DNA of 5,052 bases from Candidatus Pacearchaeota archaeon (GTDB lineage: Archaea > Nanobdellota > Nanobdellia > Pacearchaeales > GW2011-AR1): assembly GCA_018303895.1 (NCBI GenBank), contig JAGVXJ010000082.1:1-5052 (forward strand), in the 5' to 3' direction. Every line of letters begins with the position of its first letter. Position 1 is the first letter of the stretch. Under the pieces are notes generated by a model, which worked only from the letters and a program-made list of their open reading frames with translations, ran no database searches and was not told the DNA's origin. Below are positions 4,819 to 5,052 of the stretch, piece after piece. The position numbers were made by a program, and so were the translations under genes.

Positions 4819-5052
4819 ATGGAAGATGAGTTGAACAAAGCAAATCATAAAGTTTTCAAAATAAAGTATCATTTTGTTTTCTGTATAAAATACAGAAAAG
4901 ATTTGTTTCTCGAGGAGAAATATCTGAATACAATAAAAGAAATTTGTTTGGAGATTGAAAAAAGATATTACATTAAATTTGAAACATTAGGTTTTGATGA
5001 AGACCATGTTCACTTTATGTTGCAGTCAGTTCCAAAATATTCTGCATCGAAA
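4819..5052 (+). CDS. tnpA: IS200/IS605 TnpA, Y1 HUH transposase (5' part)
   Basis: The first 78 residues of a protein that usually has about 130-150 are present and run off the window edge in frame. HKVFKIKYHFVFCIKYR (10-26) is the classic N-terminal beta strand of the Y1 transposase fold. The HUH metal-binding motif is DEDHVHF at 60-66 (H63, V64, H65), preceded by KFETLGF (53-59). The catalytic tyrosine should lie beyond 5052. TnpA nicks and rejoins single-stranded DNA at the hairpin ends, excising and inserting the element without duplicating the target. ATG 4819 is the natural start by family alignment. No Shine-Dalgarno is visible, and a stem-loop ends 6 nt upstream, suggesting weak or controlled translation. 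No frameshift is seen in this part, so the element may be intact. Confidence 0.93.
   Translation, partial: MEDELNKANHKVFKIKYHFVFCIKYRKDLFLEEKYLNTIKEICLEIEKRYYIKFETLGFDEDHVHFMLQSVPKYSASK

Larger units (their letters stand above)
4735..5052 (+). mobile_element. IS200/IS605-family element, left end and 5' part of transposase gene
   Basis: A strong subterminal hairpin (4755-4774) and a Y1 HUH transposase gene starting at 4819 mark the left end of an IS200/IS605-family element. Such elements have no terminal inverted repeats or target duplications and move as single strands, with hairpins recognised by TnpA. The exact boundary cannot be fixed by eye; cleavage should lie some nucleotides before the hairpin. 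A TTAC, the IS608 target tetranucleotide, is at 4743-4746, but its use here is unproven. The right end and any tnpB or guide RNA are outside the window. Confidence 0.8.

Noticed and set aside
1..5052. Possible CRISPR array, tRNA or rRNA genes
   Set aside because: I saw no regularly spaced direct repeats and no cloverleaf or conserved rRNA segments on either strand.

Overview
The window is AT-rich and looks like DNA from an uncultivated archaeon, most likely a DPANN lineage of the Woesearchaeota/Pacearchaeota kind. Four genes are preceded by a TTTWTATA-type archaeal TATA box 25-30 nt before the ATG. That spacing implies leaderless mRNAs, and no Shine-Dalgarno sequence is visible. Several secreted or membrane proteins carry features I associate with these archaea: an 'ITGEAV' segment just after an N-terminal membrane helix, C-x-D-x-DGGN and CGNGICE...CPxDC cysteine motifs, and an amphipathic 'KIFSWFKKFFG' C-terminus. 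The lineage is an inference; there is no rRNA or marker gene here.

Layout, all genes on the + strand. The 3' end of an unrecognised gene (1-128) is followed by a complete lemA (168-722). Next comes a gene-free stretch (723-845) that is locally GC-richer and holds small inverted repeats. A short hypothetical gene follows (best start 882, to 1148), then, 17 nt later, a large membrane-anchored cysteine-rich transglutaminase-like protein. That gene is split by a frameshift into 1166-1978 and 1921-3165. After a 110-bp spacer with a perfect 13-bp palindrome beside a TATA box comes a secreted cysteine-rich protein, also split by a frameshift (3276-3944 and 3910-4164). A single-pass membrane protein with an EF-hand/dockerin-like acidic loop follows (4209-4679). 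The window ends inside an IS200/IS605-family element: a left-end hairpin, a second perfect stem-loop just before the start codon, and the first 78 codons of a Y1 HUH transposase (4819-5052).

Apart from the end fragments and the transposon, every gene with a readable architecture encodes a membrane-anchored or exported product, so this looks like a cell-envelope region. The genes are not one operon: lemA, 882, 3276 and 4209 each have their own TATA box, and only 882 and 1166 look co-transcribed. The main items for a second look are the two independent frameshifts in neighbouring exported cysteine-rich genes, the TATA-based start correction at 882, the palindrome beside the 3246 TATA box, and the double hairpin at the transposon left end. 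I found no defence island, CRISPR array or other clearly new system.
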